The translations under genes were made by a program, and so were the position numbers. Below the pieces are notes generated by a model. It made no database searches. It saw nothing but the letters and a program-made list of their open reading frames with translations, and was not told the origin of the DNA. A DNA stretch of 64,000 bases from Erodium maritimum (lineage: Eukaryota; Streptophyta; Magnoliopsida; Geraniales; Geraniaceae), in the NCBI GenBank assembly GCA_963921825.1, contig OY997593.1, positions 43,353,111 to 43,417,110 on the forward strand, in the 5' to 3' direction. Shown piece after piece: positions 10,264 through 23,375 of this stretch; the first letter of the stretch is position 1, and every line of letters begins with the position of its first letter.

Positions 10264-11951
10264 TGTTAGTCTTAGTGCCCGTAGTTCAATCCTAAATGTC
10301 CAAATGTATATATCATCGTTAGCAATAAAATTAAAGCGGCTTTATATTACTTATGTGTTGGGGTAATATATCGATGTGTGCTCTGATCTATGCCCACCAT
10401 GCGAATAGAACCATAGATCGAGATAGATCACACTCGATGGGTCCCTAGTCAACAAAGCTTCACTACAAGCGACTAGTATGAAAGATGGCTCTTTATGGCT
10501 TACGTTCTGTTAGTCATTGGAATGGGATTCCGGAGTCTGATCATAGATATCATGTGGGACATGATATTGGACGACCCGCCCTGAATATGTGCCATAGATT
10601 AAGTCATGAACATATTCAGTGTTGTAGCTTGTCATGTATCCTTAGACCAAGGAGTCTTTGTGATCGCTATGTAGTCAACAACTGAGTTTGACCTGAGCCT
10701 AACGTTGTCCGTAACAGGGCTTCCATAACGGCCAGGATTGGCTTGGGGACGGGCTACATGAGTGACACGAAAGACGGCTGAGGGATTTATCCCTCATACT
10801 AAGGTATGGGAAAGATATCGATTCTCGGCCACTTGATCGAGAGTGACTGGAAAAATAGCATGGCCATGCACATGATACTGGGTATCATATCTTCAGTCAT
10901 CTCACATATCAAGGAACGGTGATTGAGAATAATAAGGATGACGGCTCTATGCCTTATCTCAATCAGGATATCGGAGATAAAAGGATAATGACAGGGATGA
11001 CGGAAAGGTTAGAATCGACAGGGTCGATTCGTTATGCAGTGTCAGGCAATACTAAAGTCTCGTTAGTTGCCACTTAAATAGGATCAAGTAAAATGGGATT
11101 TTACGTTGATCTATTGACATGCATAAACCTAAGGGTCACACCGGAGGATGAAACTCATTGACACATTTATGGAGAATGGCCAAAAGGGAGTTGTCTCGGG
11201 ACATGACCAAAACTGGGTTTTGGGTCATGTGCCCGTACGTGAATAGGACTTTACGGATCGAGACAAGGCTTGGAGTCTTGGGATTGATCGCGTCGGATAA
11301 TGTTGGACATTTCCGGTATGGAAGGCTTGGAGGCGATGAGCGAATCACGGGACCTCGTTAGAAATGGCCACGGGCCATGTTCCAAGAGGCCCATGAAAGG
11401 CCCATGCAACCAAGGCCCATAGAACTAATTAATCAAGTCTTGATTAATTAGTACTAAGTAAGCAAGACAAGGATTAAGGTGTTGGTGATTCACCACCTAA
11501 CCCAATCTTGTCTTGCCATACTTTGTCCTATTTACACCTTACTTGACACCATACTTGTCCCATGCCTTTAGTTGGACAAGTATGGGTTTTGTTATGTTTA
11601 AGTCATCTTTTTTCAACATAACAAACACAAGACAAGAATAGGAAACACATTTTCTCTCCCTCTTCCATGGCCATTTCGGGTTTGGCTAGTTTCCACCTCC
11701 ATGTTTGTGTTCTTGAGTCCTCAAAGAGAAGAACTACGTGGCTTTGATTCCCATGTGGATACGTAGGCGTCTTGGAGACTCAAGCCAATCATTCGTTAAC
11801 CGGTGTTCTTGTTTTGGTAAGAACTAGTGCTGAATTTTTCTCTTGTGAATCCATTCTTTGTTAGTTGTTTCATGGTTTTAATCGTCTCTTGGTTTTCATT
11901 GATTTTCCGCTGCGAGTTGGTTCATCTCCAACCCTACCTCGAGACCCAACA
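10264..11951 (+). repeat. 5' LTR of Copia-2A (1688 bp)
   Basis: Opens TGTTAGTCTTAGTG and ends GAGACCCAACA at 11951. Short ORFs inside it recur in every LTR copy of the family and have no domain; they are not genes. Confidence 0.95.
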
Positions 11952-11952
11952 G

Positions 11953-11964
11953 TGGTATCAGAGC
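11953..11964 (+). other. Primer binding site, initiator tRNA-Met
   Basis: TGGTATCAGAGC, complementary to the 3' end of plant initiator tRNA-Met, one base after the LTR. Minus-strand DNA synthesis would start here. Confidence 0.93.
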
Positions 11965-13512
11965 CGTGCTACCTTCGGGATTCACAAGACGGTGTTCAAA
12001 GTTTCGGTTTTGCTTGAAAGTTTCGTTTTTGGCATGTTATTTTGCTAAATTGTTTGATAACATGTGTTAAATTATTGTTTATGGATTTAATGCATGTAAA
12101 ATGAATTTTTGAAAATTATTTCAAATCTGGAAATTTTGAAAAAAGTTTGATTTTTCGGGTCTCGGGAGCGGGACTCTCGGGGAGCCGAAACCGAGACCGA
12201 ACGGGGATCCGTTGGACGGAGCTAGGCCAAGCATGACCATTGGATGGTTGATATGCCAAGGCTAAACCGTTTTGTTAGTTATGACGAGTTTGGAACCGTC
12301 ATGACGAACTCGAAGATCAAATGTTCAAAAGTTTCATTTTTGAACGGTTTCGATAAACCGAGCATCAAAAAAAAAAATTTCGAAACTTGGCTATTAATTA
12401 AAACCGGAAAATCACATGATGTTTGATAACATGCTTGTTTGATAACACGATGTGTGATGTGATGTTGGCATGGTGTACATAATAGCCCCGAGCTCAATTT
12501 AATTATTTATCGCTTTTCACGGCCTGCGAGCCGTTAGTGTTAGCGTGTAATTATTCTTTCAAGGTGTGGTCGTCGAACCACTTGTTTGTAATATTTATTT
12601 ATTCCCGACCTGCGAGTCGTGTATTAAATTGTAATATTTTACTCAAGATGAAGAAAGGGCGAAAAGGTCATTTGGTGGCTTTTCGGGTGTTGGCATCGGC
12701 TTGGAGTCGATGGAGCTCAAGAAGCTAGTGGGAGTTAGTTTAGGGGGCTATTATGTGCATATTTATCGCCTTATGCTTGGTTTAGTTTATGCATGATTAA
12801 TTCTATGTGTTTTAGAATTGCATGCTTAACTTTATTTACCGAGCATATCACCTCACATGCAAAGATAAAATTGGAATTTTAATCCTTGTGTGTGAACCCT
12901 TAGAACCGTCATTGCATTGGATGTAGTTGACGGGTTCAAAGGAAGAATTACATTGGATGTAATTTGAGGCATCATTGCATTTGGAATGTAGTTGATGTGC
13001 TCATCGCATCTAGGATGTGCCAAAGTTTTGAACACAACTGGACAAGTAAAAGCGGGTCATGTCCGATACCTCCCAATCATCAACACCTTACTACCTCCCC
13101 GTCCTATGGGTGTCGTGCGCATTAGCGGAGCATCCATGGGGAAGCGGGGTAGTAGGTTTGGACGACATATGTGGGTGTCGTGCGCATTAGCGGAGCACCT
13201 ACATAGTGACGGGCCATAGTTGAAAATTGGTGGACCCGACTACGATTCTCAGCCTGAGGTTGAGCTAGGGTAACAGATAGGGTAAGTCGTGTACATATGT
13301 ACATACCCTAGCCAAGAGTCATATTGGATGTGATTGGATGGAGTCCTACCTACATAGCTCTATTAAGTGGTGAGCATTAGTTCAGCTTAATCGAGTGAAT
13401 CAAGGATCTTGGTTTCAGATTCTAAAGGTTTAGAATCGATTGTTGGTGTCTAAGCTTGATCTTCATAAAATTTATTCAGTTTACTGATTGAATTTTATCT
13501 GTTGTAGATCAA
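11965..13512 (+). other. Long untranslated leader of Copia-2A
   Basis: About 1.5 kb between primer site and gag start with no useful ORF. It contains a 25-bp direct repeat beginning GGGTGTCGTGCGCATTAG at 13108 and 13172, and several ACATTGGATGTA-type short repeats around 12910-13020. The packaging signal would be expected here. Confidence 0.7.
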
Positions 13513-14222
13513 ATGGCAAATTCAGCGAACATTAATAGTTTGTCATTAAAAACCATTCTTGACAGGGTCAAGCTAAATGGGACAAACTATTTGGACTGGT
13601 ACAGAATTTTGAGGATAGTCCTCAGGTCTGAACGCAAAGAATATGTCCATGACAAGGCTGTCTCTAAGACCATATCAGAGTTACATGAAGTGTCATTAAT
13701 TGCTGAGAAGAATATATCAGGGATCTGGGATCCAAGGATATTCTGATGGTCAACAAGGGAATTGGAAGTGGCAAGGGCGGGGCCCATGCGCACTTGGCAG
13801 GAAAGATGAGACACATGAGAATGTCTGCTTCTACTGCCAACAGCCTGGTCATTGGAACCGGGATTACAGGAAGTTCACGGCTGATCTGAAGAAGGGCAGT
13901 GAGACTGCGCCTTCATCAAATAGCGTGGATGATCTGAAGAAGGGCAGTAGGACTGCGCCTTCATCAGGAAACCTGGATGATCTAAGGAACGGCGGTGGGA
14001 CCGTGCCTTCATCCGGTATTAACTCTATAGAGCTACATCTCTCTACTTCCAAAGATTCATGGGTATTAGATACCAGGACTGAATCTCACACATGCACTTA
14101 TATATGGTGGCTGAAAGTAGGAGAGGTCTGGAAAGCACGAAGTGGACCTCAGAGTTGTGGCAACTGCTGTAGGATCCATGAGTCTTGCTTTGCCAAGAGG
14201 CCTTGTCTTAGTATTGTATAAT
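13513..14222 (+). pseudogene. Copia-2A gag and protease remnants
   Basis: The gag N-terminus (MANSANINSLSLKTILDRVK, then NYLDWYRILR) runs for about 50 residues, then jumps to the ISELHEV...AEKNI region that normally lies near the capsid C-terminus, so most of the capsid domain is deleted. The zinc knuckle reads CFYCQQPGHWNRDY: the last Cys is Tyr. Three 16-residue repeats follow. The protease has the WVLDT segment, but the Gly of the catalytic Asp-Thr-Gly is Arg (AGG, 14075-14077). Two frames are used, 13513-13746 and 13700-14221. The same gag deletion and Cys loss occur in Copia-2B. Confidence 0.88.
13883..14026 (+). repeat. Three 48-bp in-frame repeats in gag
   Basis: Units start at 13883, 13931 and 13979. 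Each encodes a 16-residue unit like DLKKGSETAPSSNSVD between the zinc knuckle and protease. The array is also present in Copia-2B. Confidence 0.85.
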
Positions 14223-15379
14223 GTATATTGCATACCTACTTTTAGTAGGAATATTATATCTGTATCCGTGTTTAACAAGGAAGGATATAATGTTAATATT
14301 GGAAATGGAGTTTTCAATGTTCTATGCAATGATATGTTTTATACCAGTACTGACATGGTTGGAGGATTGTACATATTAGATATGGGTAACAATGCCTCAA
14401 GTTCTATATATTCCGTTAATACCAAGAGGTCTAAATCCAACGATTTAAACCTAACTCTGTTATGGCACTGTCATTTGGGTCGCATAAACAAGAAGCGCCT
14501 ATCAGCACTTCAGAAGTGCGGGCTTTCAGGTTCATTCGAATTCCATTCGATCGATAGGTGCAAGGTTTGTTTGATGGGCAAAATGACTAAAGTGCCCTTT
14601 ATCGATCGCGATGAAAGGGCGGGTGAATTATTGGAGCTGATACACTCGAATGTGTGTAGACCAATAAGTTCACCTGCCAGGAGGGGTTTTAGCTACTTTA
14701 TCACATTTACTGATGATTACAGTAAATATGGTTATGTCTATTCGGTGAGACATAAGTCTGAAGCTTTTGATAAATTCAAAGAGTTTAAGACTATAGTAGA
14801 AAACCAGCTCGACAAAGGTATTAAGGCACTTCGATTGGATCGAGGTGGAAAATACTTGACCACAGAGTTATTAGATCATCTAAAAGAGAATGTGATCCTT
14901 TTGGAATGGACTCCTCCTAGGTCACTATAGTTGAAAGGTGTAGCCAAACGGAGAAATCGGACATTGTTAGACAATGGTCTGTTCCATGATTAGTTGGACT
15001 GATCTCCCAATCTCTTTTAGGGGTTTTGCTCTAGAGACGACCGCATTCATAGTGAATCGGGCTTCGACGAATGGTGTGGAAGGGACACCATTTTAAAAAA
15101 TGGTACGGGATGATGCCCGCTTTGTCCTTCCTAAAGATTTGTGGTTACGAGGCTTATGTGAAACATTTGGTTTCGACTAAGCTCGAACCAAGATCTGAGA
15201 TATGCACCTTCGTGTGGTGTCCCAAAGAAACAAGGGGATACTATTTCTACAATCCCAGTGAGAACATGGTGTTCGTCGCTTGGGGTGGGGTCTTTATGGA
15301 AAAGAAGTTTTGTTTCCAAAGACGTCATTGGAAGGACTGTGCATCTCGAAGAAATTCAGGATGGTACAGATCTGTCTAA
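14142..15379 (+). pseudogene. Copia-2A integrase, active-site residues lost
   Basis: The pre-integrase zinc region has HCHLGRINKKRL...CKVCLMGKM (about 14463-14585). In the catalytic core the first acidic residue is Asn (AAT, 14649-14651, in HSNVCRP). The second Asp is kept (LDRGG, 14838), but the neighbouring GGE motif is GGK. The catalytic Glu of the GVAE motif is Lys (AAA, 14946-14948). A TAG stop lies at 14928-14930. The C-terminal region follows in another frame (15071-15379, LSFLKICGYEAYVKHL). Copia-2B has the same Asn, both Lys changes and the stop. Confidence 0.87.
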
Positions 15380-15467
15380 ACCAATTGACAACCCAGTAGA
15401 AAGGAGTCAGAGATTGTCGTAGAGTAAGAACCAATTCCTGTTACAATTCCGGAAGGTCCAAGACGAT

Positions 15468-16367
15468 TTGAAAGGATCAATCTTCCACCTCCAAGATATG
15501 GTATCCGGAGGTGACAATGAAGTCATGGTGGATCACGATGATCCAGCCACCTTTCAGGAAGTCGTGGATGGGCCCAACTCCGAGTTATGGCTGGGAGCCA
15601 TGAGGGAGGAAATGCAATCTATGTCGGACAACCGAGTCTGGGAACCGGTTGATCCCATCAATGGTGTGAGGACCATCGGATGCAAATGGATCTTCAAGGT
15701 GAAGATGGACATGGACGGCAACCCTCTGACCTACAAAGCTCAACTGGTGGAGAAAGGTTATAGGCATGGATTGACTATGAGGAAACCTTCTCCTTAGTGG
15801 CTATGGTCAAAATCGATCCAAATTCTTCTTGACATAACTGCGTATTATAATTACGAGATATGGCAAGTGGATGTCAAAACCGCTTTCCTAAATGGAAATT
15901 TGACTGAGTACGTTTGTATGTCTCGGCCCAAAGGTTTTGACGATCCGAAGAATAAAGGAAAGATTTATAAGTTGTTGAAATCCATTTATGGATTGAAACG
16001 AACTTCTCGGAGTTGGATCCTTCGTTTTGATGAAGCTGTAATTGGATTTGGGTTAATCAAGAACGAGGATTAATCTTGCGTTTATAAGAAGGCTAGTGGG
16101 AGCAAGATTACCTTTCTGGTTCTCATTGAAAACGACATCCCAACCTTGCACGAGACTAAAGCTTGGTTGAGGAAGTGTTTTTCAATAAATGACTTAGGCG
16201 ATGCTTCTTATATCTTAGGGATTAAGATATGTAGAGATCGCACCAAGAGGGTCTTGGATTTAAGTCAGGGAACCTATGTGAACAAGGCATTGAGTAGGTT
16301 CTTAATGCTCGATTCAAAGAAAGAACTCTTACCCACTAGTCATGGCATTCATCTCAGCAAGACTTAG
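15468..16367 (+). pseudogene. Copia-2A reverse transcriptase lacking YVDD
   Basis: Blocks visible: CKWIFKVKMDMDGNPLTYKAQLV (palm start), MDVKTAFLNGNLTEYV (15867 onward), SIYGLKRTSRSW, and LRKCFSINDLGDASYILGIKI. At 16121-16126 the sequence goes from FLVL straight to IENDIP: the whole YVDD catalytic box is deleted in frame. There is also a 7-bp deletion near 15762 (absent from Copia-2B), a frameshift near 15808 ending in TGA (shared with Copia-2B), and a TAA near 16072. No polymerase activity is possible. Confidence 0.9.
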
Positions 16368-16499
16368 TGTCCTAAGACACCTGATGAGCTGAAAAGGATG
16401 ATGAAAATCCTATGCGCCTAGGGGCAGGATCGATCATATATGCCATGACATGTATGAGACCAGACGTCTCGTAAGCCTTATGTTGTACCAGTAGACATC

Positions 16500-16935
16500 A
16501 TTCTAACCCGGGGGAAAGATGATGCTGAACTAGTCGTCGAAGGATGAGTAGACGCTAGTTTTCCAAGACAAATCCAGATGACTTTAGAAGTCAATCAGGA
16601 TATGTGTTTACGCTGAATGGCAGAGCTTTAGCTGGGAAAGCGTAAAGCAAGATACCATTGCCGAATCTACGACAGAGGCCAAGTACATGGATGCTGCAGA
16701 GGCAGCTAAGGAGGCTATGTGGATTTGGAAATTCATGGCAGGGCTGGGTGTAATTAAAAACCCATCCAGTCCGGTGAATCCATTTTGCGACAACACAAGG
16801 GCCATTGCGCAAGCTAAAAGCCTAGATCGCATAACAAATCCAAACATGTACTGCGGCGTATCCACCTCATCAGATAAATACTGAACTGAGGTGAAGTGAA
16901 GATAACCGATATTGCAACAGATGATAACATAGCCA
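16500..16935 (+). pseudogene. Copia-2A RNase H remnant
   Basis: Recognisable by TTEAKYMDAAEAAKEAMWIWKF (about 16672-16735) and CDNTRAIAQAKS (about 16787-16822). The usual acidic residue of the TEAEY-type motif is Lys. Several stops and frameshifts separate it from the reverse transcriptase. Confidence 0.8.
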
Positions 16936-17017
16936 ACCCTTTGACTAAGGCAGTGTCACTGCCTGAACATGTTAGACATGTAAAGTCGATGGGGACATAT
17001 TGGAGTTTAGATTGGAA

Positions 17018-17035
17018 CTAGGGCAAGTGGGAGAT
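17018..17035 (+). other. Polypurine tract of Copia-2A
   Basis: CTAGGGCAAGTGGGAGAT, purine-rich and immediately before the 3' LTR; it would prime plus-strand DNA synthesis. Confidence 0.8.
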
Positions 17036-18723
17036 TGTTAGTCTTAGTGCCCGTAGTTCAATCCTAAATGTCCAAATGTATATATCATCGTTAGCAATAA
17101 AATTAAAGCGGCTTTATATTACTTATGTGTTGGGGTAATATATCGATGTGTGCTCTGATCTATGCCCACCATGCGAATAGAACCATAGATCGAGATAGAT
17201 CACACTCGATGGGTCCCTAGTCAACAAAGCTTCACTACAAGCGACTAGTATGAAAGATGGCTCTTTATGGCTTACGTTCTGTTAGTCATTGGAATGGGAT
17301 TCCGGAGTCTGATCATAGATATCATGTGGGACATGATATTGGACGACCCGCCCTGAATATGTGCCATAGATTAAGTCATGAACATATTCAGTGTTGTAGC
17401 TTGTCATGTATCCTTAGACCAAGGAGTCTTTGTGATCGCTATGTAGTCAACAACTGAGTTTGACCTGAGCCTAACGTTGTCCGTAACAGGGCTTCCATAA
17501 CGGCCAGGATTGGCTTGGGGACGGGCTACATGAGTGACACGAAAGACGGCTGAGGGATTTATCCCTCATACTAAGGTATGGGAAAGATATCGATTCTCGG
17601 CCACTTGATCGAGAGTGACTGGAAGAATAGCATGGCCATGCACATGATACTGGGTATCATATCTTCAGTCATCTCACATATCAAGGAACGGTGATTGAGA
17701 ATAATAAGGATGACGGCTCTATGCCTTATCTCAATCAGGATATCGGAGATAAAAGGATAATGACAGGGATGACGGAAAGGTTAGAATCGACAGGGTCGAT
17801 TCGTTATGCAGTGTCAGGCAATACTAAAGTCTCGTTAGTTGCCACTTAAATAGGATCAAGTAAAATGGGATTTTACGTTGATCTATTGACATGCATAAAC
17901 CTAAGGGTCACACCGGAGGATGAAACTCATTGACACATTTATGGAGAATGGCCAAAAGGGAGTTGTCTCGGGACATGACCAAAACTGGGTTTTGGGTCAT
18001 GTGCCCGTACGTGAATAGGACTTTACGGATCGAGACAAGGCTTGGAGTCTTGGGATTGATCGCGTCGGATAATGTTGGACATTTCCGGTATGGAAGGCTT
18101 GGAGGCGATGAGCGAATCACGGGACCTCGTTAGAAATGGCCACGGGCCATGTTCCAAGAGGCCCATGAAAGGCCCATGCAACCAAGGCCCATAGAACTAA
18201 TTAATCAAGTCTTGATTAATTAGTACTAAGTAAGCAAGACAAGGATTAAGGTGTTGGTGATTCACCACCTAACCCAATCTTGTCTTGCCATACTTTGTCC
18301 TATTTACACCTTACTTGACACCATACTTGTCCCATGCCTTTAGTTGGACAAGTATGGGTTTTGTTATGTTTAAGTCATCTTTTTTCAACATAACAAACAC
18401 AAGACAAGAATAGGAAACACATTTTCTCTCCCTCTTCCATGGCCATTTCGGGTTTGGCTAGTTTCCACCTCCATGTTTGTGTTCTTGAGTCCTCAAAGAG
18501 AAGAACTACGTGGCTTTGATTCCCATGTGGATACGTAGGCGTCTTGGAGACTCAAGCCAATCATTCGTTAACCGGTGTTCTTGTTTTGGTAAGAACTAGT
18601 GCTGAATTTTTCTCTTGTGAATCCATTCTTTGTTAGTTGTTTCATGGTTTTAATCGTCTCTTGGTTTTCATTGATTTTCCGCTGCGAGTTGGTTCATCTC
18701 CAACCCTACCTCGAGACCCAACA
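17036..18723 (+). repeat. 3' LTR of Copia-2A (1688 bp)
   Basis: Same length as the 5' LTR, with a single mismatch seen by eye (17625). Followed by the GTCTT duplication. Confidence 0.95.
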
Positions 18724-18728
18724 GTCTT

Positions 18729-20894
18729 GATCTCGAATTGGCTAGAAGCTACGACTGGTGTTTGGATTCTCGAATGGAAGGTATTGGTCGGGGGGTTACA
18801 AAGAATCACTCAATAACCTCATCAGCCTTTACATAATTTTTATTTTTTTATCTGGGTTGGGGGTGGATTGCCTTAGTTGTTGCGTCCACCCTCCTTATCT
18901 ATCTTGGAAATCCATAAGAATAGGACTAAGATATGTATGTTATGTTTTCCTTCTTGCTTTTCTGGCCGCTTTCTTTTGGGATTGTATCCTTTGTCTCTCA
19001 GACTCCCTTAATTCTAAATCATTAATTAACTAACTAGAGGAAGACTTAGCTGATGATGAGTGGGGATGACTAAGTGTCAAATCCCTCTTTTAACATGCAT
19101 CATGATACTGTCATCAAGCAATATATTTGACGGTTAAGTACCGTGCGATACCACAAGGAGCATAGGTATCATTAGTATTTCGCTAAAACCAGGGGATGTG
19201 GGCTCTCACTTCCACATCCCCGAAAGGGAAAATAAAAAGCTAAACAGTAAAAGGTTTGTTTAGAGTCTAGAAAGAGATGAAAATACATACATGCTACCAC
19301 CTAAGACACAGCTAATGATTCACGCAAAGAGTTGGTCACGGGTATAAGTAAACTTGAAGTCCAATTAATGCATGATATGGTTAATAGTATGTAAAAACAA
19401 TAAATGCTTTCTTTAGGGTCTTAGAATACTTAAGTTCCTATATATGCAGTATCGTGAAATCAACCACATACTACTGGAGAGGGTACAAGACCAGTGCCCA
19501 AACTGATATGCGAACCACCAATCATCGGAAAAAGAAAAAAAAAATAAAAGGATGTAGTTCTATGATCTTGAGCAAAGCTCGATCAATCCTCGAACAAAAG
19601 ATAACATGTAATGTATGTCACTCTTGCTACCAATTACCACAAGTAGAGATAGCTACACCACTCGTAGAATCTACTTAGTTACGCCTAGTTCACTTCCTAA
19701 TTCCTGAATGCCATCAATAAGGATGAAGACTGAAAATCAAGGAGAACTAAATAGAGCAACGAATCACGAAGCTCTAGTAATACACAAGCATAAGTAAGAC
19801 TCTAAATCACAGACGAATCTACTTAGCTACACCTAGTTCAGTTCTTGAATACCGAGTACCACCGATCAAAATGATTTCGGTAATCAAGTAGAACTACATA
19901 GAACATCGAATTACGATATTCTTGTAATACACAAGTGTAAGAAAATTCCAAACAAGTGAAATATCGTCTCAAACTAGATCAAATCACGGATCGCTCCAAA
20001 CATCAATCTACAAAGCGCACACAACAATCATAGAAAATCTCCAAATTGTTCGGTCGGCTTGAAACAGACAAGAGAATTGAGAAACACATCCTATCATATT
20101 TCTATCTCGTCAATTGGAAATCAAGACATAAATATATGGGTAATACTAGATAAGTTCACTAAATGGGAAAATATTGCATTTTTATTAACCCTAGCCTAGA
20201 ACTTGATATACACCCAAGAGATGAAATAGCTAGCACATGAAATCGAGTTCAAAACATGATAATTAAAACACAAAGTAAGAGAATCATGAATAAACATCGA
20301 GTAGCTTCAATATAGATAAATACTGGTACAAGCAAGTGGATGCTAATTAAGCTAAACAAAACCCAAATCATGCAAATAACATAGCCAACATCAAATTAAA
20401 CATAAATACATGATCATAGTTTATGTAGCCTATGTACTAGAATCTAAGGTCCTTCTCCTGATCATAGGCTTTGAACACACTCTTGTCCACTCTGGAAAAT
20501 ACGAGAAACGAACTGACCTTGAATAGGTGCAGTTGTAGTGGAAACGAATGTGAGATAAAAAAATAAAGCATTATGTCCACTATGGAAAATAGGAGAAACG
20601 AATTGACCTTGAACAAGCACAACTACGATGGAAACAGATGTGCGATCAACAAGAGGCCCTACCCGAATGAAAGAGGAAGAAACTTGTTGCAGTGAGTAGG
20701 TCATCCATATTTTTCTGTCCCTCTGAGGGAACAAGCACTCCTCTCTTCATTAATCGTTCCTCCCTAACACCAATCACTAACTCTGACAACGGACCATCGG
20801 TGCCCAAACAATATATATGGTAAAACAGATGTTATTAATGATAACGACATTATCATTTATTAATACATTATCACTACTATTATCATTTGTGAAA
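18729..20894. other. Unrecognised AT-rich DNA with two local duplications
   Basis: Continues the sequence interrupted by Copia-2A. Two imperfect duplications are visible. One pairs about 19665-19810 with 19815-19950 (both contain GAATCTACTTAG, CCTAGTTCA and AATACACAAG). The other pairs about 20480-20570 with 20575-20640 (both contain GAGAAACGAA, TGACCTTGAA and a TGGAAAC motif). No domain-bearing ORF. It could be old transposon or intron-like sequence. Confidence 0.4.
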
Positions 20895-21102
20895 TGTTAA
20901 TAGCATGAATAATCTATTCTTTCTAAGATCATAGTGTACGAGAATTGATAGTAAAACTCTTAGAAGAAAAAAGAGTATTATTCCCATGATCTTTGGTCTT
21001 ATTGGTATACTAAAATTAATATGATGTTGACTGATGATCACGTTCTACTGATCATACGTATTGGATATGAAGTCAAATCATAGATGTCATTTAGGGAAAT
21101 GG
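20895..21102 (+). repeat. Left part of a decayed Copia-like LTR
   Basis: Starts TGTTAATAGC. Its end (ATCATAGATGTCAT, 21083-21090 region) joins 35088 onward once the Gypsy complex is removed. The rejoined sequence follows the motif order of the Copia-2 LTR (there ATCATAGATATCATG then GATATTGGACGAC; here ATTGGATGAAC). The left limit is tentative. Confidence 0.45.
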
Positions 21103-21376
21103 TGTCACGCCCCAATTTCAGTAAACCGAACTCGGGACGCGAACGTTTAAAACAATAAAACATTTTGAAACCCTTTAAATAAATCACTTTAAAATCACCA
21201 TTTGTTCATCAAAATAATTATTTACAACTCAAAAGCACGTCCCAACAAGTGGACAAAATGCAAGGTATACGTCGCTAGACTCAAAAGTAAACCCAGAATC
21301 CCGCTCCTAGCTCTTCAAGCTTCGGGAGCTCACCTAGTCCAACCTGCGACCGGTACCTGTAGGAAAAGCAGCTAGG

Positions 21377-21394
21377 GGTGAGCGTTCGCTCACC
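21377..21394 (-). other. Short hairpin in LTR-A
   Basis: GGTGAGCG, two-base loop TT, CGCTCACC: an 8-bp perfect stem. Identical hairpins occur in LTR-B and LTR-C and a covarying one in the right-hand LTR. Confidence 0.7.
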
Positions 21395-22024
21395 ACCACG
21401 GATAACAGACTGACTACGGCATACTTAGCAGACAATGCCGGTAACACCAACAACAACCCAAACACCGGGGATCACTATCCCCAACTCAAGTACTACGACC
21501 GACACACACACACTGTTACTTTCCTCAACCGACTCAACACTCGGACACGTAAGGTAGACCCGACACAAAGATTGACGACCTCCTCCCAAGACACGACAGA
21601 AAACCACGCAACACCCAAGATAACAAAGGATCGCACACCAAACAAGATCACAAAGGATCGCACGCCAGCTGCTCAGTAACCCTTCTCTCTCTCGCCCTTT
21701 ACCGATACCAGTCAGGTTATGCGGTCGACCTATCGCACAACTTCTCCCGATCTCAGTCGGGAGGCTAGCCCACAACCTCTCCCCTACCCCCAATCTCAGT
21801 CGGGAGGCTAGCCACACCCACGCGCACCTTCTCCCGATCCCTGTCGGGAGGCTAGCCCACAACCTCTCCCCTACCCCCGATCTCAGTCGGGTGGCTAGCC
21901 ACACCGCACGCAACTTCCCCGACACAAAGTCGGGTCTCCAAGCTCAGTGAACCACAATCACAATCACAAGAAAAGTTCGACAAATAGCAACAACCCAGGT
22001 TCAACACTCCACAGGCACTCATGG

Positions 22025-22440
22025 CCACCCAAGACTCCAAAAGTAAAGCACGGACTCAACAACCCCACGGGCACTCACGGCCTCCCAAGACACACCAACA
22101 GTAACTCACGGGTTCAACAACCCCACGGGCACTCACGGCCTCCCAAGACACACCGACAATAACTCACGGGCTCAACAACCCCACGGGCACTCATGGCCTC
22201 CCAAGACACACTGACAATAACTCACGGGCTCAACAACCCCACGGGCACTCATGGCCTCCCAAGACAGACCGACAATAACTCACGGGCTCAACAACCCCAC
22301 GGGCACTCATGGCCACCCAAGACACCAACAGTAAAACACGGGCTCTCATGGCCACCCAAGACACCAATAGTAAAACACGGGCTCTCATGGCCACCCAAGA
22401 CACAACAGTAAAGTACGGGCTCACATGGCCACCCAAGACA
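22025..22440 (-). repeat. Minisatellite in LTR-A, C-like part
   Basis: Roughly 30-60 bp units carrying CAACAACCCCACGGGCACTC, a TGGCC(A/T)CCCAAGACAC motif and an AACAGTAA or AACAATAA motif. It corresponds to 32940-33310 in LTR-C. Confidence 0.8.
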
Positions 22441-23375
22441 CAACTACACAAATCAACCTCCGGGGATAACCAATGCCTCCAGCAGTTCTAATATTAACAG
22501 GCCACAATCAACCTCCAGGCATAACTGAATGCCTCCAGTAGTCTAATAACGATAGTTCACAATCAACCTCCGGGCATGGTCATATGCATCCAGTAATTCT
22601 ACTATCGATAAGTTCACTGCTCCTACGACACTACTAAGTGTCACATGCATTTCTAATGTTTGATATGTTCCCGTATCATACGACACTACCCGGTGTCGCC
22701 TTCCTTTCTAATATTCGATAAAATTACTTAACCCACGACACCCCGGTGTCACATGCATTTCTACTGTTAACTTTCCCTAATCAGGGCCGAGATCCGGCTA
22801 CTTTTCCCCACCTCTTGAAGCATGTCAAACCCGATACTCTTACTCCGGAAAAGCTCCATAATTCCCGCTTAGCCTCATATTTCCACGGTAGGCGACACGG
22901 TCTACAATCATTACAATTAACACACTTTTTAAGTAAGCAGGCGAAACACGAATTTAAAGTATTAAACGCCCAAATTCAACCCCGACAATGTCGATCACTC
23001 CCAAACTTCCCAATTACTCGACATTGTCGATAATGGGCTCGGAAAAGCCCGATTCGCCCGACATGGCGAATCTGCCCGGGTTTTGAAAACGTCCTTCCGG
23101 GGCTCCGAAAATTCCCGTTTTTGTTTCTACGGTCTTAGAATAATTCAAGGGTTCCTATGCACTCGACGGAATCCAATTCCGACTTCCGAGTAATTTAATT
23201 AGCGTTTAAAGTTTCTAAACCCGTCAATTACAACTTTCACAATTTAATTCCAAATTTCGATCCGGGTGTGGATTAACTACTTGGGGATCGTCCTAAACCA
23301 CCCGAACACGAAAACCCGATACCCGGTCATGTGGGCCCCACCTGGCCACAATTAGGAAAATTTCCTTTCGCCCCA

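Larger units (their letters stand above)
10264..18723 (+). mobile_element. Copia-2A, complete but catalytically dead LTR retrotransposon
   Basis: 8460 bp, with two LTRs of exactly 1688 bp and the 5-bp duplication GTCTT at 10259-10263 and 18724-18728. Domain order gag, protease, integrase, reverse transcriptase, RNase H marks it as Copia (Pseudoviridae type). By eye the LTRs differ at one base (A at 10853, G at 17625), so insertion is recent. Every coding block is damaged; most lesions are shared with the reverse-oriented relative at 40708-49168. I infer a non-autonomous family moved by enzymes from another element. Confidence 0.93.

Noticed and set aside
10485-11361. 66-, 67- and 70-aa ORFs recurring in every Copia-2 LTR
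   Set aside because: They are in LTR sequence and have no domain; recurrence reflects LTR copies, not a conserved gene.
11953-11964. tRNA-Met-like sequence
   Set aside because: Only the primer complement (12 nt) is present, here and at the other primer sites; no tRNA gene.
22746-23033. 95-aa ORF repeated at 33619-33906
   Set aside because: It recurs because it lies at the same place in LTR-A and LTR-C; no domain, and the homologous part of LTR-B does not keep it open.
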